A DNA stretch of 64,000 bases from Misgurnus anguillicaudatus (GCF_027580225.2 NW_027395284.1:3808186-3872185), one strand, 5' to 3'; positions 46,171 through 58,325 are shown, numbered from the stretch's first letter. Notes: generated by a model from the sequence alone, not told the origin. Numbers and translations are program-made.

Positions 46171-47696
46171 TTATAGGGATAGTGAAAATTAAAGTTACTG
46201 ACGTTATTACTTGTGATTCTTTTAAAAGCACTGTTTTCAAGAAGAGCCTGTACAGTAGACCTGCAGCATCTTTCTTCCGAGTTCAATCTCAGGTCATATT
46301 TTTCTATGATTTTCCAGAAATCTGGCTTTTACAGCAGGCTTCATGCCGTTGCTAATGCCTCACCTCTCTTTAACACCCTCATGTATTCTTGCTTCCCACA
46401 CCCACAGGTTAGCAGACGGCGATACCGACCTGATATTGAACTTAAGGTACTTTTCTGAACCAGGTGTGTCAGTTGTGCTTTCTGCATGCGCTTATGTGAT
46501 GAAAGCAGGGAAATGCAATCACCTCAGGCATATATGGCTTCCTTTCAAAAAGTAAAAAAATGCCAGAGTATTATACTATCCACAATAATTCATGAGAACC
46601 AAGCCTTCCTGGAACTGTATTCGGTTTGCTCATCCACATTTTTTATGTGTGACACTTATGGGAATTGATTAGATTGTTAAACGTGGCGTTGGGGAAAAAG
46701 GATTTGATGACATAACATAAAAAGTCAAATCATTAGAAGTTATACGTTTTAAGATTTTTTGTTTTGTTTTGTTTGGGATAATGTGCACATATGAATCTTT
46801 GGTGCGTGTCGAACAGTTGCATAAAGTTTGCAGTAAAAAATCAAGTACAGCATTACTAACCAACCACAAGTCTTACGAATGCAGTACTAAATACAAGTCA
46901 GCATTTACGCGTCCCTGTCCTTTCGCCCGATGCAAAACATGTCATTATTATAATGTCTGAGACAGACAATAACAAATTTATTTGGTTTGGTTGAACATAG
47001 GGTATAAATACAAATGATGCAGTCAGAAGACCACACCCTCTGTACCTGCTGTTTATCTCTCTGTGATATAACACCCGCCAGGCCTTGCAGGAAGACACAG
47101 GCGTTTAAGAATGAAAACAGTTATTAGTCTTGCTCTCTTAACCTGTTCTGTCAGCTACGCGCAGCGCCACAGGCTGCGATTACAGCGAGGAAACGTCGAC
47201 GGTAACAAAGAAAAAACAGGTTTGTGGTTGGTTGTTGCGTGTCGGCTTCTTTGAAGCGCCCAGCTCCCGATTTCTGTGGTTTACCTGAGCACCGTTCATC
47301 TGCGTCAATGCTGACATCACCTTGAGGAACGGGTCAAAGGTCACTTAAGTTCACGGCATAATTTGCTTGAACACAGCGCCGTCTATCGGTCACACGCAGG
47401 TACGTACATGACAAAACAAGCTCCTAAAAACGTATTTAAAAAAAAATAAGAATGATGCAATGCAAACGTTTTTTGTTTATTGAACAACATTTCAGTACAT
47501 TTGATGATGATTATTTTTTTCCACAACCAAGTAAACAATCAAGGATTGTCTATATGCCAGTATGCGCTTCCTAGCTGTGTCATGCTGGTTTGTTTACTTG
47601 ATAGGGACTTTTAAAATATAATACTGAAAATAGTTTGAAAATAGTTGACCATAACATTTCATAAACGATACATTTTAAGAACATATATCTCATATC

Positions 47697-47738
<42 letters not shown>

Positions 47739-48118
47739 AAAAAAAATTCTAAATGAAAATCATAAAGTAGACTATTAAAAAATACAGTACAACTGCAAAA
47801 CCAGTAGTCTACCACTAGTTGTGTTAACTTTTGCTGCCTGTGTTTAGAGTTTTGCAAGGTTTTTGTTTAAGGTTTTGCCAAAAGAGTAAAGGATTTGACA
47901 AATAGGTTTGGACCACTGTTTATTTAATTTAAAATTGTAACAATTTAGAAATAATTATATACATATTATAAGGGCATTCTAGCAGTCGTACCCTTTGACT
48001 TTCTGGTTGTACCACCTGACCTCTGTAATCAACTTACATTTAACTTCTACATGGGTGCTGGTGGTATAAGCTTTTACCTGTGATATCCAATTCATAAACA
48101 TCCTTTTTAAAATTGAAT
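46171..48118. other. Intergenic DNA, no gene seen
   Basis: Includes an interrupted (TA)n tract at 47700-47736. Frames are short and without domain character. Nothing further is supportable. Confidence 0.5.
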
Positions 48119-48319
48119 AGGCTTTATGCCCAGCTGCAGTACTTCCTGAACTTCAGCCAGCTCCTTGTTTCCTGTCTGCCATTATTGGACAAACTGATTA
48201 ATCCAGTTGTGTCTGATTATTGTCGTAGTGACTACTGAGGTCAGGCACACCTGGATTAATCAATTTGTTTGTGTTTGTGATTTTCAGTTCAGGAAGTAGT
48301 CCAGCTGGGCATAAAGCCT
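48119..48319. mobile_element. MITE with AGGCTTTATGCCCAGCTG ends
   Basis: AGGCTTTATGCCCAGCTG and CAGCTGGGCATAAAGCCT are perfect 18-bp terminal inverted repeats around 201 bp; the arms also share TTCCTGAACTT and AGTTCAGGAAG. Confidence 0.9.
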
Positions 48320-48714
48320 GTTTAAATGTGTTTGATAAATTAGCATTTTTCTAGTTTTACATTGGTTGTACCACCTGACACAGAAAGTGCACAAGCCTGA
48401 CTATTACATTAAGCCATAAAGACCCTCTGGGGTTAATTTCATGAGGTGATATCATGTTTACTGTTTATAAGGGTGAGCAGGGCACAATGTGATGTGTTGT
48501 CATTAAGATATTAAAGAGGCATGGAAGTAAATTTCTTCATATGTTTTATTTTTTTGAATTCTGAGTTGGGTGTGTAAGTCACCAGATCCAACCTTATATT
48601 ATTTTAATCACTGTCTTGTTGCCTAAAACATAACACAATTTTGAAACATGTCAGCAACTCCTAGTAACTGATGATAGCTGGGATTAAAAACATTTTTACA
48701 CAGCGTGGTTAGTT

Positions 48715-49275
48715 GTCACACAGTGTTACAATTAAGCCTTAGGTAAACAATGATAATGAAATGAACATGTAAATAATATCAAAATGTTAAAAATTATCAA
48801 AATGATAAATGTTAACACAATATCAAAGGAAATAACTGACAATTATGATGTTTTGTCTTATTTGTGCAGCCCTTTAAAAATAATCTATTTATATGCATTG
48901 ATGCATAATACAAGGTTAGATAAAGGATCATGAATGGATGAATGTGTGGATATCTATCTATTATAGGCAGATATATAAACAATATCCACCTTTAGTATAT
49001 AGACTGAATTTTATTGAATTATTTGTGTATAAACAAAATTTTCTAGTATGTGTTACAACAAACCCTCTGTTTGTTACAATTAACCCGACCTATGGGGTAA
49101 GTTAACGTTTGGACTCCTGTCACTTTCGATGTAATTGTACAATAGCGGTAGGTCCCACAAACAAATTTAAAGTGTTCATTTGTAGCTGAGATGTGTGTTG
49201 GTTGTGTAAAAAAATATTCATCTAATTTTTAATAAGCCAAAAAGCGTAAGTTTGTGCCACACTCTCCCCTACTTG
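48715..49275 (+). repeat. Left copy of a large inverted repeat pair
   Basis: Matches the reverse complement of 53157-53740 over most of its length. Shared blocks include GATATCTATCTATT, GGTAGGTCCCACAAAC and CCTGTCACTTTCG. The final TGTGCCACACTCTCCCCTA corresponds to TAGGGGAGAGCGGAGCACA. Origin unknown; no coding capacity. Confidence 0.8.
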
Positions 49276-49696
49276 TTAACTTCTTGATAAAAGGGCCATG
49301 ATTGGCAGTTGTACGAACTTGACATTGATTTTAGAACATACAAATTGTTGGACAAACTTTGTGAAATTTGTTTATAGGAATGGTTTCAAACCTAAAATAA
49401 TGCCAGTGTGTCTTATTTTAAATTTATATTAATTTAAACACCATTCAAACATTAACTGATAGTTTGTATGGACAGTTTTCCCACCTCCCATTTTACAAGT
49501 TTCAGATACCAAAACAAAATATTGGTATTTTATTATTAAAAAATACTGAAAATGTATTTAAACTAAATTGGTTTTAAAGAAAAAAGTGACACGTGTCATA
49601 CATTGTTCTAGTTATTTTTATAGTACATATTGCCCTGGACACAAAAATATGCATGTCATGTAATTGACCCACATTCCTGCTCACTACACTGAGGCA

Positions 49697-49702
49697 TTTA
49701 TT
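49697..49702 (-). terminator. Candidate poly(A) signal of the SLC22 gene
   Basis: AATAAA on the minus strand about 585 bases after the stop codon at 50285-50287. The position is reasonable for a 3'UTR, but it is unconfirmed. Confidence 0.4.
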
Positions 49703-50284
49703 TAAAAGCTTTAAAATTTAACTATGTACAGAAATACACTTATACAATTTCTTCTCCCTTTGGAGAAAATATCTCTCTTCACCAGTATATGCCCATAAAT
49801 ATAATTTACTCAAATCTGCAGCGTGTTAATATTCAGATAAGAGCCAAAAATGGTTTCACATACACAATGGTGAATATATTATCTTACATAAACAATTAAT
49901 AGGTCCTAGACACAAATGTCAGTAAACATGAAAACCTTTAAAATTACGGCATTGTGAGAGATGAGGTTAGGAATGAGTACCTGGTCCATTTTCAGCATCT
50001 TTAAATATTCCTATACTTGCATCCTTTCCGTTGATCACTAAAGCAAATAAAAAAAGACCTTAGGTCCTTTAGCGAGTTTAGTGTTTTTGGCACAATATGT
50101 CATTTGTGGCCATGAATGTCCATATACTAGCTTAACAAAATGTCCATGTATCAATCACTGTCCTCTCTGTTGTGGTCAGATAAATGCTTTTCCTCCAGGA
50201 GGTGGACCTGAAAAACATTTAACAATGCACTGGAATTAGATTATTATCATTTGCTTATGTTTAGGGGAAGTGTAACTGCTGATA

Positions 50285-50461
50285 CTAGATCACCGTGACT
50301 ACCTTTGGCTCTAAGATTCGATGGTAGATGGGGCTGGAAAGTTCGTCAAGTGTTTCAGCTATGGGTTTATTAAGGGTTTCTGGCAGTAGGAGCCCGAGGC
50401 AGCCCGCAGATACACCGCTCAAACAAAACACAATAAATGGCATAGAGGCATGCAGTGATTT
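50285..50461 (-). CDS. SLC22 gene exon I (terminal)
   Basis: 177 nt after GTTCTCCAG, including the TAG stop. Encodes helix 12 ([19 protein letters not shown]), [16 protein letters not shown] and a short 19-residue tail ending VVTVI. Confidence 0.92.
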   Translation of the reverse strand, partial: KSLHASMPFIVFCLSGVSAGCLGLLLPETLNKPIAETLDELSSPIYHRILEPKVVTVI

Positions 50462-53400
50462 CTGGAGAACAACCAATGATGGATAAATAGTCAGTGAGAA
50501 AAGCTGTTTGCATAATATATATGATTAGAAGAATTATAAGCTTTTTAGAATTTCTAAACAAATAATAAAACAAATTTGCTTACCATACTGGGCACAAATG
50601 GAGCCAAAATCCCTCCTACTCTACAGGACATGGAACATACACCCAACCCTGCATTCCTAAAAACACACAAAATTACATACATTAGCCTTACAAAAAATGT
50701 TCAATACAGCACAGTCTACACCAGAGGGCGCCATTTACTTGAGCACAGCATTAATTCTGAGGGCCAGTTTACATTAACCCCTTCAGACCTGATTTTTCAG
50801 GTGTTTAATCAGTGTGCCTTATTTTAATTGGTTGATCAGCAATTTTATTGGTTTGAACCACAAAACATGTGATGTCCATTTCAGTGGTCCCATGGGTTAA
50901 TGCATAGCTTAGTGCATTTAAGCTATACATTTTATCAGTATATACCTGGGAAAGTCGTAACCTTTACATTGCTAATGCAAAGCTCTACCAAGTGAGCTAC
51001 AGAAACAAACCTAATACACATTTCTATTTAAAAATAACAAATGAGTAAGAGAAAAAACATGCATGCTGCTACAGTGTCGGCTGTACCTGATCACGGTTGG
51101 GTAGAGCTCTGAGGTATACACGTATGCAATATTAAACGCGGCACTGACCATCAATTTTCCCATTAGAGCCAGTGATGTGGCACTTAAAAAGAACCCTGAA
51201 AAAGCAAACAATAAGCTTTATGCAATTTATTCATATATGCTAAGAAATAATATTTACTGTGTACTTTGGACACTTAAAGGTGCAGTGTGTAAATTTTAGT
51301 AGGATCTTTGACAGCAATGCAATAAAATATAGATAACTATGTTTTTAGTTGTGTATATATACCTTACAAAATGAACTGTATTGTTTTTATCACCTTAGAA
51401 TGAGACATTTTATCTACATACACAGTGGGTCCCCTTACATGGAAGCCGCCATTTTGCGCCATCATGTTTTAAAAGTATCCCTTAATGGACAAACTGCCCT
51501 ACAGAGCGCATTTGTCACTACATTGTCTCAGACAATGACATCTTTTTCTGTGCTTTGAAATGGAGGGGTGCAATTCACATCCTCACAACTAGAATCTACA
51601 CACTGCACCTTTAAGCCACTGCATTTCATTGCAAATAGCACGTTAGCATTTTTGCATTAAAGTAATAGTTTAGGTTGATTGGGCCTTTATTTTTGGAGTA
51701 TGGATGTCTTTTTACATCTTTTCTGTTTGGAGTTTTGGTCTAGACTTTAATTGTTTTTGCAATTATTATTTTAGTGGATGAATGAAATCGGTTTCCCACA
51801 GTTGTCGTTCAACACATTAACTATGAACTTGTGCCATTAACATCTGACATCCAGAAACTGTTTTAAAGGAATATTCAATTTTCTTAAAAGAAAAATCCAG
51901 ATAATTTACTCACCACCATGTCATCCAAAATGTTGATGACTTTCTTTGTTCAGTCCAGAAGAAATTATGTTTTTTGAGGAAAACATTGCAGGATTTTTCT
52001 CATTTTAATGGACTTTAATAGAACCCAACATTTAATACTTAACTCAACACTTAACCTTTTTTTTAACGGAGTTTCAAAGGACTATAAACAATCCCAAACG
52101 AGGCATAAGGGTCTTATCTAGCAAAACGATTGTCATTTTTGACAAGAAAAATAAAAAATATATACTTTTAAACCACAACTTTTCGTCAAGGTCCTGTCCA
52201 GCGCGACCTAACGTAAATGCGTAGTGACGTAGGGAGGTCAAGTGTTGCATATATAAAACGCACATTTGCGGACCATTTTAAACAATAAACTGCCACAAAG
52301 ACATTAATTAGTATCAATTGACATACAACAACGTAGGAACGGTCCTCTTTCAAGACGCTTGTAAACATTGGGGCGGAGTTTCGCGTTCGTCCTTTGTGAC
52401 CTCTTGACGTCATGACGTATTGCGGTGACGTAGTGGGGTCAGCTGGCGCATCACGACCGGATCTACACGACGAGAAGTTGTGCTTTAAAAGTGTATATTT
52501 GTTATTTTTCTTGTCAAAAATGACAATCGTTTCGCTAGATAAGACCCTTATGCCTCGTTTGGGATTGTTTATAGTCCTTTGAAACTCTGTTGAAAAAAAC
52601 TGTTAAGTGTTGAGTTAAGTATTAAATGTTGGGTTCTATTAAAGTCCATTAAAATTAGAAAAATTCTGCAATGTTTTCTTCAAAAAACATAATTTCTTCT
52701 CGACTGAACAAAGAAAGACATCAACATTTTGGATGACATGGTGGTGAGTAAATTATCTGGATTTTTCTTTTAAGAAAATGGACTAATCCTTTAAGATAAG
52801 AGCATATGCATCTTATCATCACTTAACCCCCAAAATATATTTTTGGGAAAGGCTTTGCTTGTTTTAATGTTAATTTTGTCAATGCCAAATACTTTTGGGG
52901 CTACAGTATAATCATTTAAACTATAGTTACGTGGGACACGTGAAAGACTGCAGGCTTTTACTGTGCTTAGAGTAGGCTACACAAGTCTCAGCTTGTCTTT
53001 TTTAGCAGAATAACAACAAACGTTTAGCAGAAGAATGCCAAGGTTTTAATATGAATTCAATTTAATTAGTTTCAATTAAATTAGTTTATAATGCTTATTG
53101 TGACACAAATCCCATTACATTCATTTTATAGTTTTTTTTACCTTGATGTTATGACAGATAGTAGGGGAGAGCGGAGCACAATCTAACACTTTTTGGCTTT
53201 GGCTCTATTATTAAAAAATATTTAAGTTAGATTCATTATTTTTTTTTACACAATCAACACACACACCTCTGCTACAAATGAAAACTTAAAAGTTTGTTTG
53301 TGGGACCTACCGTTATCGTACAATTACACCGAAAGTGACAGGAGTGCAAACGTTACAACTTACCCCATAGGTGGGGATAACTGTAACAAACCAAGGGTTT

Positions 53401-56400
53401 ATTGTAATACCTGCTACAAATTTTCGTTTAAACACAAATAATTCAGTAAAATTCTGTCTATATACTAAATGTGGATATTGTTTATATATCTGCCTACAAT
53501 AGATAGATATCCACACATTCATCCATCCATGATCCTTCATCTTACATCCTTGTATTATGCATCAATGCATAGAAATAGATTTTTGAAAAGGCTGCACAAT
53601 TAAGACAAAAATAAATAATTAATAATAATAATAATAATAGTCAGTTATTTCCCCTGATATTGTATTAACAGTTATCATTTTGATTAATAGCATTTACATT
53701 GATAATGAAATGAAAACATTGTATACCTGAGGCTTAAAGGGACACTCGAAAAGGTACATATGAAAATATGCTCATTTGATTTTTACCATTATGATATCCA
53801 TTCAGCCGATCTCTGGGTCTGGCGGTACCACTTTTAGCATAGCTTAGCATAATCCTTTGAATCTGATTAGACCATTAGCATCGCACTCAAAAATAACCAA
53901 AGAGTTTCCATATTTTTTCTATTTCTAACTTATCTGTAGTTACATTGTGTACTAAGCAATGATATTACGCAGCGCCTGGAGTAGCCATGTTAAAATTAAC
54001 CCTGCGATAGTTTGTGTCCTGCTCACTCCTATAATCTGAATCACACTGGGGAATTAGATTTTAAATGAAAACTTAATTTATCTTGAAAAATGATCACCTG
54101 ATACAGGTACAATAGTTTTGAGTAGACATGATAAGCCTGCGAAGCCAAGAAAGTTCGCCATTGACTTCCGCCTTCCTGCCCTGAAATAAAAACACACATT
54201 CAGTACTAAATAGTAGATTACGATCAGAGATGCCTACCAGGTGTTTGATGGTGTGAGTGTATTTACCATTGTTTGTTCATGAAGTACATACACAGAGGGT
54301 AAGCAGGAAGCTCGACCAACCCGTACATCGCAACACTAAGGTAACGATTTCCTTTATCTTCACTTGCATTGAGAGTCAACCCGTAATACACAAGACTACA
54401 GACATACCTACAATACACACACAAAGAAAAAAAACTTTATACAACATTATAAGAAAAATCATAATGAATACCTTAAAAATCGTAAAATTATACTGCCCTA
54501 CAAAGGCAAAGCGCAGTAAGGGGCCAGTCACACCAAAAGCGTTTATGGCAGTTGCAGGCGCCTTTTTTGAATGATATTCTATGGGCAGGGCACATTTGCG
54601 CGCTGCTTATGCGCGCCGAGCGCCTTGCGGTTTTTTGCCGCCTGCCGCACACGCGTTTTTGAAGGAGCGCTGAGAGCGGAGAAGCGCCCCACGTCATTCG
54701 CGTCTTTCCATTGTCCAATCGAGTGAGGGGAGAGGCGGGCCTTACGTTGTGGTGAGGGAAGTTTACAGTTGCTTTGATAGGGTATTTGTTGACCGCATAC
54801 GCCATTCAGTTAAAAACATAAGATATACAATCGTAGTTTCATTCTTACCTTAAAATGTAACGGTTGCTTTTCTGTAATAATAATAATAATCCTCTATGAC
54901 GTATGCGGTCGACAAATACGACTTCCGGGAGACGAACACAAAATCCTGGACGGGATGTGTCCGGGAAGAATGGCACGTATGGTCACCCTATGCTTTGAAG
55001 AACCGGACTCCACTTGCTCACTTTCTCCTGCGTGTTTGTGCACCTCTCACCCTCAAACAAGGTCAGAGCAAGCGCCCTCTTTTTAAAGTTTCTGCTAATA
55101 TGACAGTTAACAGCAAAAGCCTCAATGTTTGATTGACAAGAAAGCTGACTCGGTGGTTGCTCAGCAATATGAAAAGCCGCGTCGCAATGCTTTTTTTTTT
55201 AAAAGGCAGTGCGTCACACCTTGCGTTTGCAAGCATTTAAAGCGCTTTTGGTGTGACTGGCCCCTAACTATGCATTTGGTCAAAATTGAGTTCAGGACTG
55301 AAATGGGCTTTGTGAGATCTGTTGTGTCTTGTGACTAAGTCTCCTGGTTCAATTTTGTCCCATTTGAGAGAAACTTGTGCCAAAATTGCAGTAACATGTT
55401 TGACTGGCTGGTGTAAAAACTTTAAGGGCATTTTTCTCGGTTTTAGTGTTTGCGTAGTTACTGCACTTATCTTTTGGAGGACAGTATAGATTTTTACAAT
55501 TTGTATTTTTTTATATTTAGCAGCAAACCTGGGAAACAAAACCCAGCAAGCAAAAACCGAGACGTTGAAATGACGGCTAACCTAATATAGTCTGGCTATG
55601 AGCAACCTACTTCTACCCTAAATAACTTTGAATGATATTGCTTTGCTTACATGTATGATATTCCAACATGTAAGCAAAGTCAACAGTTTTTTCGTGTGTT
55701 CGCTTTTATTTTTTCTTAAAGGAATATTCAATTTTCTTAAAAGAAAAATCCAGATAATTTGCTCACCACCATGTCATCCAAAATGTTGATGTCTTTCTTT
55801 GTTCAGTCGAGAAGAAATTATGTTTTTTGAGGAAAACATTGCAGGATTTTTCTCACTTTAATGGACTTTTATAGACACCAACAATTAATACTTAACTCAA
55901 CACTTAACAGTTTTTTCAACGTAGTTTCAAAGGACTATAAACAATCCCAAAGAGGCATAAGTGTCTTATCTAGCAAAACAATTGTCATTTTTGACAAGAA
56001 AAATAACAAATATACACTTTTAAAGCACAACTTCTCGTCTAGATCTGGTCGTGATGCGCCAGGTGACCCCACGCAATACGTCATGACGTCAAGAGGTCAC
56101 AGAAGACGAACGCGAAACTCCGCCCCAGTGTTTACAAGTGTGTTGATTTGAAAGAGCACCGTTCCTACGTTATTGTATGTCAACTGATACTAATGAATGT
56201 CTTTGTGTCAGTTTATTGTTTACAATGGTCCGCAAATGTGCGTTTTATATATGTAACACGTGACCTCCCTACGTCACTACGCATTTACGTTAGGTCGCGC
56301 TGGACCGGACCTAGACGAAAAGTTGTGGTTTAGAAGAGCATATTTTTTATTTTTCTTGTCAAAAATGACAATCGTTTCGCTAGATAAGATCCTTATGCCT

Positions 56401-58006
56401 CGTTTGGGATCGTTTATAGTCCTTTGAAAAAAAACTGTTAGGTGTTGAGTTAAGTGTTAATTGTTTGTGTCTATTAAAGTCCATTAAAATTAGAAAAATC
56501 CTGCAATGTTTTCCTCAAAAAACATAATTTCTTCTCGACTGAACAAAGAAAGACATCAACATTTTGGATGACATGGTGGTGAGTAAATTATCTGGATTTT
56601 TCTTTTAAGAAAATTGAATATTCCTGTAACGTTTACGTATCGTCTATTCTTGGACCAAGTTAGACATCTATTATGCTGTGTTGACTTTCACAGACAGCCC
56701 AAATGTAGCCTTCTTTTAGCCAAAATTGCTTGCTGGGAATAAAGATGCTTGGCATTGCCAATCCTAAAAATTTACAAATTTGTGAAATTCTGAATGACTA
56801 TAATGCTGAAATACTCACCATACATACATGAGGACCACAGTTCTCCATCGTAGTACGGGATGTGTGACCAGCTGGAAAACCCCAGGACTGGATGTATCAG
56901 GAGCACTGGTGCTGACAGTCCGGCGGAGCTTCACAGAAATCCTGCCTTTCCCATTCCTAACACCAAAATCCTGCAGGATGTCTTCTGCCTGCTTCATATG
57001 ACCCCGAGAATACAGCCAGCGTGGAGATTCTGGCAGAGTCCTGAGAACATGGAAACACTTTGATTCCAGAATGCTCTGATCATATAGGACATTGGGACAT
57101 AAAACTCACATAAGCACCACGGCCCAACGTCTCTGAGGATTTGCTCAACCACTACACATGCAGCTCATATTTCTAACTTTAATTTCTATCTAGGTTACAT
57201 CCTTACTCATGCTGCAAGCATTTTTTTTTGTTAAACTTAACCAAGAGAAGATTTACATAACACACTTTAACTAAAAACAAATAACTCCAGGCTGAATTTT
57301 ACTAATGAACTATAATGACGCCACAATGCTGTAGTTTAACAGGAAGCAGCCATTCAACTGCACGCTCACACGCAAAGCAGGAAAAGCAGAAGTCCAGGAC
57401 AGTTTGCAACAGTTGCCAAGTTGCGCCACGGCCGGATGTAATAACCTAAAGCAGCGAACAGAGAGATCCCCACTGCAAAGGTCATATTAGTCAAAGTTCC
57501 TGAAATACAAAAATCAAATTAGTCTATTCATAAAGGGAACTGGTTTAGATTTAAAGTCAAAGAGGTTGACAAAGCCGATAGTGGCAGTTCTGTTAACCTG
57601 TCATTGCCCAGTATGACTTTCCCACATATTCCTGAGTGAGGACGAAGCAGACCAATGCCATGCCTCCGTTCATAATGCCTACCAACAGCCGGGACAAGGC
57701 AAACGCTTCATAGCTTGGGGCTAAGGCAGTGCCGTATCCAAATAAGACTTCAAAAAATAGACCTGAGGGAGAAATGTAAACATGTTTAAATAAAACTGTA
57801 TTTTCTTCATGGACTTGTTGAACTATTTTGTAAGATAATTAAATGATAAAAAAATTATAATTGTTCATCCTACCAGTAAGAAAAACTGGCTTCCTTCCGA
57901 TCTTATCCGAGAGTGGTCCAAACAGGACATTTCCTATGAGCACACCGGCGAAGAAGAGAGACCCCGCCAAATTCACCTTATAGGCTTGCTCTTCAACGAG
58001 GTACCA
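50285..58006 (-). CDS. SLC22 family transporter, SLC22A15-like (5' incomplete)
   Basis: Nine coding exons of a 12-helix major facilitator membrane protein of the organic cation/zwitterion group. Minus-strand exons A to I: 58006-57874, 57762-57598, 57499-57370, 57040-56819, 54407-54267, 54180-54098, 51195-51087, 50656-50584, 50461-50285. All borders are GT-AG and phases match (1,1,2,2,2,1,2,0), giving 410 residues plus TAG. Diagnostic motifs: [16 protein letters not shown] after helix 2, [29 protein letters not shown] and [10 protein letters not shown]. As I recall SLC22A15, the match is close throughout (for example NGGM, the exon D motif and the helix 10 region). The N terminus and large extracellular loop, about 110-120 residues, are missing and not found elsewhere in the window. 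The C terminus lacks the long acidic tail of mammalian SLC22A15, so a fish 15-like paralogue is possible. Substrate unknown. Confidence 0.88.
50584..50656 (-). CDS. SLC22 gene exon H
   Basis: 73 nt after GTTTTTAG. Encodes [20 protein letters not shown] and VPSM, helix 11. Ends ATG/GTAAGC, phase 0. Confidence 0.9.
50880..51002 (-). mobile_element. SINE 5' fragment in SLC22 intron G-H
   Basis: The minus strand reads TGTAGCTCACTTGGTAGAGC, a tRNA-like A-box head, then GCATTAGCAATG and a B-box-like region, then AT-rich sequence. The acceptor-stem pairing of a true tRNA is absent. Confidence 0.65.
51087..51195 (-). CDS. SLC22 gene exon G
   Basis: 109 nt after CTTTTTCAG. Encodes [19 protein letters not shown] and SELYPTVIR, helix 10 and the following turn. 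Ends ATC AG/GTACAG, phase 2. Confidence 0.93.
51274..51614. mobile_element. TTAAAGGTGCAGTGTG MITE, copy 2
   Basis: TTAAAGGTGCAGTGTGTAAA to ACACTGCACCTTTAA, 341 bp, in the SLC22 intron between exons F and G. The interior contains GTCCCCTTACATGGAAG, shared with 16160-16400. Confidence 0.85.
51863..52794. mobile_element. TTAA-flanked palindromic MITE, family A copy 3
   Basis: TTAAAGGAATATTCAATTTT to TGGACTAATCCTTTAA, 932 bp, in the SLC22 intron between exons F and G. Same long complementary arms and GTTTCGCTAGATAAGACCC core as 12375-13226. Confidence 0.9.
53157..53740 (-). repeat. Right copy of a large inverted repeat pair
   Basis: Reverse-complement partner of 48715-49275, inside the intron between exons F and G of the SLC22 gene. 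Divergence is visible every 10-20 bases, so the duplication is old. Its end abuts a TTAAAGGGACACTC MITE. Confidence 0.8.
53734..54000. mobile_element. TTAAAGGGACACTC MITE, copy 2 (truncated)
   Basis: Shares TCTGGGTCTGGCGGTACCAC and TAGCATAGCTTAGCATAATC with 38252-38660. The right part is deleted near 54000, about 100 bases from exon F. Confidence 0.75.
54098..54180 (-). CDS. SLC22 gene exon F
   Basis: 83 nt after TATTTCAG. Encodes [20 protein letters not shown] (second GRR motif and helix 9) and ends GTA TCA G/GTGATC, phase 1. Too short and split to stand out as an open frame. Confidence 0.85.
54267..54407 (-). CDS. SLC22 gene exon E
   Basis: 141 nt after TATTGTAG. Encodes [20 protein letters not shown], helix 8 and [19 protein letters not shown] is a potential N-glycosylation sequon in an exoplasmic turn. 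Ends TG/GTAAAT. Confidence 0.9.
54519..55265. mobile_element. MITE with AGGGGCCAGTCACACC ends
   Basis: AGGGGCCAGTCACACCAAAA and TTTTGGTGTGACTGGCCCCT are perfect terminal inverted repeats, about 747 bp, in the SLC22 intron D-E just beyond exon E. The 105-aa frame inside (54488-54805, minus) is GC-rich repeat, not a gene. Confidence 0.9.
55716..56629. mobile_element. TTAA-flanked palindromic MITE, family A copy 4
   Basis: TTAAAGGAATATTCAATTTT at the left, the inverse ATTGAATATTCCTGTAA at the right (final TTAA mutated). It lies in the SLC22 intron D-E. Its AAAACATAATTTCTTCTCGA arm matches copies 1-3. Confidence 0.88.
56819..57040 (-). CDS. SLC22 gene exon D
   Basis: 222 nt after GTTCTCAG. Encodes [13 protein letters not shown], the large cytoplasmic loop ([19 protein letters not shown]) and the start of helix 7 (TVVLMYVW). 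Ends TG/GTGAGT, phase 2. Confidence 0.92.
57370..57499 (-). CDS. SLC22 gene exon C
   Basis: 130 nt after GTATTTCAG. Encodes helices 5-6 ([28 protein letters not shown]) and ends in phase 2 at GT/GTGAGC. Confidence 0.87.
57598..57762 (-). CDS. SLC22 gene exon B
   Basis: 165 nt after CTCCCTCAG. Encodes helices 3-4 with [19 protein letters not shown] and ends TGG GCA ATG ACA G/GTTAAC. Confidence 0.9.
57874..58006 (-). CDS. SLC22 gene exon A (first found)
   Basis: 133 nt after TTTTGCAG. Encodes [11 protein letters not shown], transmembrane helix 2 ([15 protein letters not shown]) and the SDKIGRKP signature. Ends ACT G/GTAGGA, phase 1. The preceding exon is not in readable sequence. Confidence 0.88.
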
Positions 58007-58239
58007 CTGCAAAAGACAAAATAGCAGCAAAGATAAAACACATGCATGAATATGTCAGATGTCTTCTTTAAGATGAACATATCTAATAAGGATGTGACTT
58101 TAAATAGAGATGCCAAACAGGATTTTGGCTGATACCAATTTTAACAATAAACTGGTTTGGTTGATACCGATACTTGTCGCTTGCTTTGTTTGGTTAATCT
58201 TAACCGCTGTATTCTGCTGTTTATGTTTTAAGATTTTTC

Positions 58240-58325
58240 TGTTTTTTCCTGCATCTATTAATGTAAAGCTGCTTTGAAACAATTAAACAATTGTGAAAAG
58301 CGCTATATAAATAAAATTGAAAATT
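58240..58325 (+). mobile_element. LINE/SINE 3' tail fragment
   Basis: TGTAAAGCTGCTTTGAAACA followed by AAAAGCGCTATATAAATAAA, a 3' tail I recall from fish LINE-derived SINEs. Upstream body not recognised. Confidence 0.5.

Noticed and set aside
35642..50284. Search for a tandem cyp26a1 partner, as in mammals
   Set aside because: No second P450 exon (haem loop or K-helix motif) is visible on either strand between cyp26c1 and the transporter.
54488..54805. 105-aa minus-strand frame
   Set aside because: Lies across the GC-rich arm of the 54519-55265 MITE.
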